From positions 1 through 8,170 of the forward strand of contig CANHMJ010000059.1 in NCBI GenBank assembly GCA_947461805.1: a DNA stretch of 8,170 nucleotides, written 5' to 3'. This DNA is from Burkholderiaceae bacterium. GTDB lineage: Bacteria; Pseudomonadota; Gammaproteobacteria; Burkholderiales; Burkholderiaceae. Made by a program: the position numbers and the translations under genes. The notes under the pieces were generated by a model, which was given only the letters and a program-made list of their open reading frames with translations, ran no database searches and was not told the DNA's origin. Below, piece by piece: positions 6,701-8,170 of the stretch (the stretch's first letter is position 1; every line of letters begins with the position of its first letter).

Positions 6701-6741
6701 TCCATTTATAGATTAGGGTTTTCGCTATGCAAATAAATGGA
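6701..6741. repeat. Inverted repeat TCCATTTAT / ATAAATGGA
   Basis: Perfect 9-base arms at 6701-6709 and 6733-6741 have a 23-base spacer and centres 32 bases apart, close to three helical turns. The left arm overlaps the predicted minus-strand -10 and the right arm abuts its -35, so a bound protein would cover the promoter. Because the region is AT-rich, some chance symmetry is expected, but nine perfect pairs including GG/CC ends is notable. Confidence 0.4.
6705..6732 (-). promoter_or_regulatory. Candidate sigma-70 promoter for the minus-strand operon
   Basis: Read on the minus strand, TTGCAT (6732-6727) and TATAAA (6710-6705) are separated by 16 bases. The -10 matches TATAAT at five of six positions and the -35 matches TTGACA at three of six. 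Transcription would begin near 6698, giving a leader of about 50 bases that contains the 6667-6694 dyad. A second pair closer to the gene (TTATCA and TACTAT, 16 apart) would leave an almost leaderless message and seems less likely. Confidence 0.4.
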
Positions 6742-6788
6742 ATAGATCCGCTATTCTCAATAACTTAAATAAATTCGGGTTTTTTACT

Positions 6789-7562
6789 GTGCTTGCAGAC
6801 GATTGCATTTTAAAGACAGAAAGTCTGACAAAATCTTTTGGTGGATTTACGGCGGTGAGTAACGTCAATCTTCGGGTTCGGCGTGGAACTATCCATGCCT
6901 TAATTGGCCCCAATGGGGCTGGCAAAACAACCTGTTTTAATTTGTTGACGAAGTTTTTGGAGCCGACTGCAGGGCATATTAAGTTCAACGGGCTTGATAT
7001 AACTAAGGAAAAGCCAGCGCAGATTGCCAAGCGCGGCATCATTCGTTCGTTTCAAATATCAGCGGTTTTCCCCCACATGACTGCACTTGAAAACGTGCGC
7101 ATTGGTCTGCAACAAGAGTTGGGCACATCCTTCTATTTTTGGAAAAGTGAAAAATCACTCGATGTTCTGAATGCAAGGGCGATGGAGGCACTCAAGCAGG
7201 TAGGCTTAGAGGCATATGCAGATGAATTAGCCGTCAATCTGCCGTATGGGCGCAAGCGGGCCCTCGAAATTGCGGCAACGGTTGCAATGAATCCAGAGCT
7301 AATGCTATTGGATGAGCCAACTCAGGGTATGGGCCACGAGGATGTCAGCTTGGTAACTGATTTGATTAAGCGGGTATCGGCTGGCAGAACGGTCTTAATG
7401 GTCGAGCACAATATGAAAGTCGTCGCCAATATTGCAACCACGATCTCGGTTTTGCAGCGGGGCGAGATTATTGCTGAAGGTTCGTATGAAGTAGTCTCTC
7501 AAAATCCACTGGTGATGGAAGCCTACATGGGCACTGCAGATACCGAATTACAGGGCCATTGA
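6789..7562 (+). CDS. livG: ABC transporter ATP-binding protein, LivG type
   Basis: A cytoplasmic ATPase of a branched-chain-amino-acid-type (HAAT) importer, one of two that power a LivH/LivM-like permease pair. Walker A GPNGAGKT is at residues 40-47, the Q-loop glutamine is Gln89 (RSFQ), Walker B LMLLDE is at 171-176 and the H-loop is His207 (VEHN). The signature is LPYGRKR (151-157) where LivG proteins commonly show LxYGxQR, and Walker B is followed by PTQGMGHED instead of PxAGL. It uses a GTG start: in-frame codons upstream offer no ATG, GTG or TTG near enough, and the protein aligns from there with a normal LivG start (LTKSFGGFTAVSNV). GGG about eight bases upstream is a weak ribosome binding site. 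Its length of 257 is usual. HAAT systems carry amino acids, amides, urea or aromatic and short organic acids; the acyl-CoA neighbours favour an acid, by inference. Confidence 0.93.
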   Translation: MLADDCILKTESLTKSFGGFTAVSNVNLRVRRGTIHALIGPNGAGKTTCFNLLTKFLEPTAGHIKFNGLDITKEKPAQIAKRGIIRSFQISAVFPHMTALENVRIGLQQELGTSFYFWKSEKSLDVLNARAMEALKQVGLEAYADELAVNLPYGRKRALEIAATVAMNPELMLLDEPTQGMGHEDVSLVTDLIKRVSAGRTVLMVEHNMKVVANIATTISVLQRGEIIAEGSYEVVSQNPLVMEAYMGTADTELQGH

Positions 7563-7568
7563 TTCAAG

Positions 7569-8170
7569 ATGACTACCCCAGCACTCGAAATTCAGAATCT
7601 CAATGCATGGTACGGGGAGTCGCATGTTCTTCACGGCATCAATGTGACCGTTGAAAAAGGTGAGGTGGTTTGTTTCTTAGGTCGAAATGGGGCTGGACGA
7701 ACCACCACCTTGCGATCCATCTTGGGTTTGGTGAGTAGCCGAACCGGCTCAATTAAGGTCAATGGTCAAGAGGTAATCGGCATGCCGACTTACCAGGTCG
7801 CCAAATTAGGCATTGGATATTGCCCTGAAGAGCGCGGTATTTTTACAAGCCTCACCTGCGAGCAGAATTTTTTATTGCCACCTAAGGTTGGGGATGGCAT
7901 GGCCATGTCGGTGGATGAGATTTATCACATGTTTCCTAATTTATATGAGCGCCGTGCCAGTCCAGGCGGCAAGCTCTCGGGTGGCGAGCAGCAAATGTTG
8001 GCTATTGCGCGCATTTTACGAACGGGCGCAAATCTGCTGTTATTGGATGAAATCACCGAGGGCTTAGCGCCCGTGATTGTGCAAAAGCTAGCCGAAGTGG
8101 TGCGGGCCCTGAAAGAGCGTGGCTTCACCATTGTCCTCGTAGAACAGAATTTTCGATTTGCTTCCAAGCT
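7569..8170 (+). CDS. livF: ABC transporter ATP-binding protein, LivF type (3' end outside window)
   Basis: The second ATPase of the importer, starting at ATG 7569, six bases after the livG-type stop; about 200 of an expected 235 or so residues are visible. The frame stays open to the right edge. The start gives PALEIQNLNAWYGESHVLHG, the usual LivF opening. Walker A reads GRNGAGRT (residues 38-45), with Arg44 (CGA at 7698-7700) in place of the near-invariant lysine. PEERGIF (86-92) and the signature LSGGEQQ (136-142) are typical. Walker B is LLLLDEITEGLAP, with Ile162 where DEPT is usual. The H-loop region is VEQN, with the Gln common in LivF. The unbroken frame and intact remaining motifs argue against a decaying gene. 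I have a memory of similar Arg variants in Burkholderiales transporters but cannot verify it. The permease and binding-protein genes are not visible. Confidence 0.9.
   Translation, partial: MTTPALEIQNLNAWYGESHVLHGINVTVEKGEVVCFLGRNGAGRTTTLRSILGLVSSRTGSIKVNGQEVIGMPTYQVAKLGIGYCPEERGIFTSLTCEQNFLLPPKVGDGMAMSVDEIYHMFPNLYERRASPGGKLSGGEQQMLAIARILRTGANLLLLDEITEGLAPVIVQKLAEVVRALKERGFTIVLVEQNFRFASK

Larger units (their letters stand above)
6647..6788. promoter_or_regulatory. Divergent intergenic control region
   Basis: These 142 AT-rich bases separate the minus-strand acyl-CoA operon from the plus-strand ABC transporter genes, so they should hold both promoters. The region contains two well-formed inverted repeats (6667-6694 and 6701-6741), a plausible minus-strand promoter between 6705 and 6732, and a spaced direct repeat CGCTAT (6723-6728 and 6749-6754). 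I could not place a convincing plus-strand promoter; TATTCT at 6752-6757 is a possible -10 element without a good -35. The arrangement would allow one regulator to control catabolism and uptake together. Confidence 0.75.

Noticed and set aside
6727..6739. ATG codons at 6727 and 6737 as starts for the livG-type gene
   Set aside because: Neither is in frame with the ATPase. The GTG at 6789 is the first usable start in the correct frame and matches the expected N-terminus.
7569..8170. livF-type gene as a pseudogene because of the altered Walker A
   Set aside because: The frame is open to the window edge, and the signature, Walker B acidic pair and VEQN are intact. A single conservative Lys-to-Arg change does not show decay.

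Overview
The window looks like chromosomal DNA of a Gram-negative proteobacterium, most likely a betaproteobacterium of the Burkholderiales. The reasons are protein style, a base composition slightly below half GC by eye, and a Liv-type ABC transporter beside acyl-CoA genes. A Polynucleobacter-like organism would fit, but this is recognition from memory and was not searched. I see no tRNA, rRNA, insertion sequence, CRISPR array or phage gene.

Layout. Positions 1-237 hold the possible last 26 codons of an unidentified gene and then a short leader with weak inverted repeats. A plus-strand pair follows: an AMP-forming acyl-CoA ligase (238-1893) and, two bases later, a 599-residue acyl-CoA dehydrogenase (1896-3695). 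This pair resembles the DmdB/DmdC type. It meets a minus-strand operon tail to tail; the two terminal stop codons lie in one TTAA (3692-3695). The minus-strand operon is transcribed from about 6700 down to 3692. Its order is acyl-CoA dehydrogenase (6646-5483), short-chain dehydrogenase/reductase (5486-4710) and APH-fold phosphotransferase (4702-3692), with a 4-base ATGA overlap and then a 7-base gap. A 142-base divergent regulatory region (6647-6788) has two inverted repeats and a plausible minus-strand promoter. To its right run livG-type (6789-7562) and livF-type (7569 to the edge, incomplete) ATPase genes of a branched-chain-amino-acid-type ABC importer.

How the genes may work together. 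The minus-strand dehydrogenase has ACAD10/ACAD11-like features (APDxGN, and DGPSEVH with Asp where ordinary family members have the catalytic Glu). It is co-transcribed with an APH-fold kinase, the domain fused to the dehydrogenase in animal ACAD10/11. With the reductase and a nearby acyl-CoA ligase, the set parallels the Pseudomonas putida levulinate (Lva) pathway: acid activation, keto/hydroxy interconversion, phosphorylation of a 4-hydroxyacyl-CoA, and removal of phosphate to give an enoyl-CoA. I infer a catabolic island for a keto- or hydroxy-carboxylic acid, possibly imported by the adjacent Liv-type transporter. The substrate cannot be read from the sequence. A second point worth attention is the LivF-type ATPase, which has Arg in place of the Walker A lysine.
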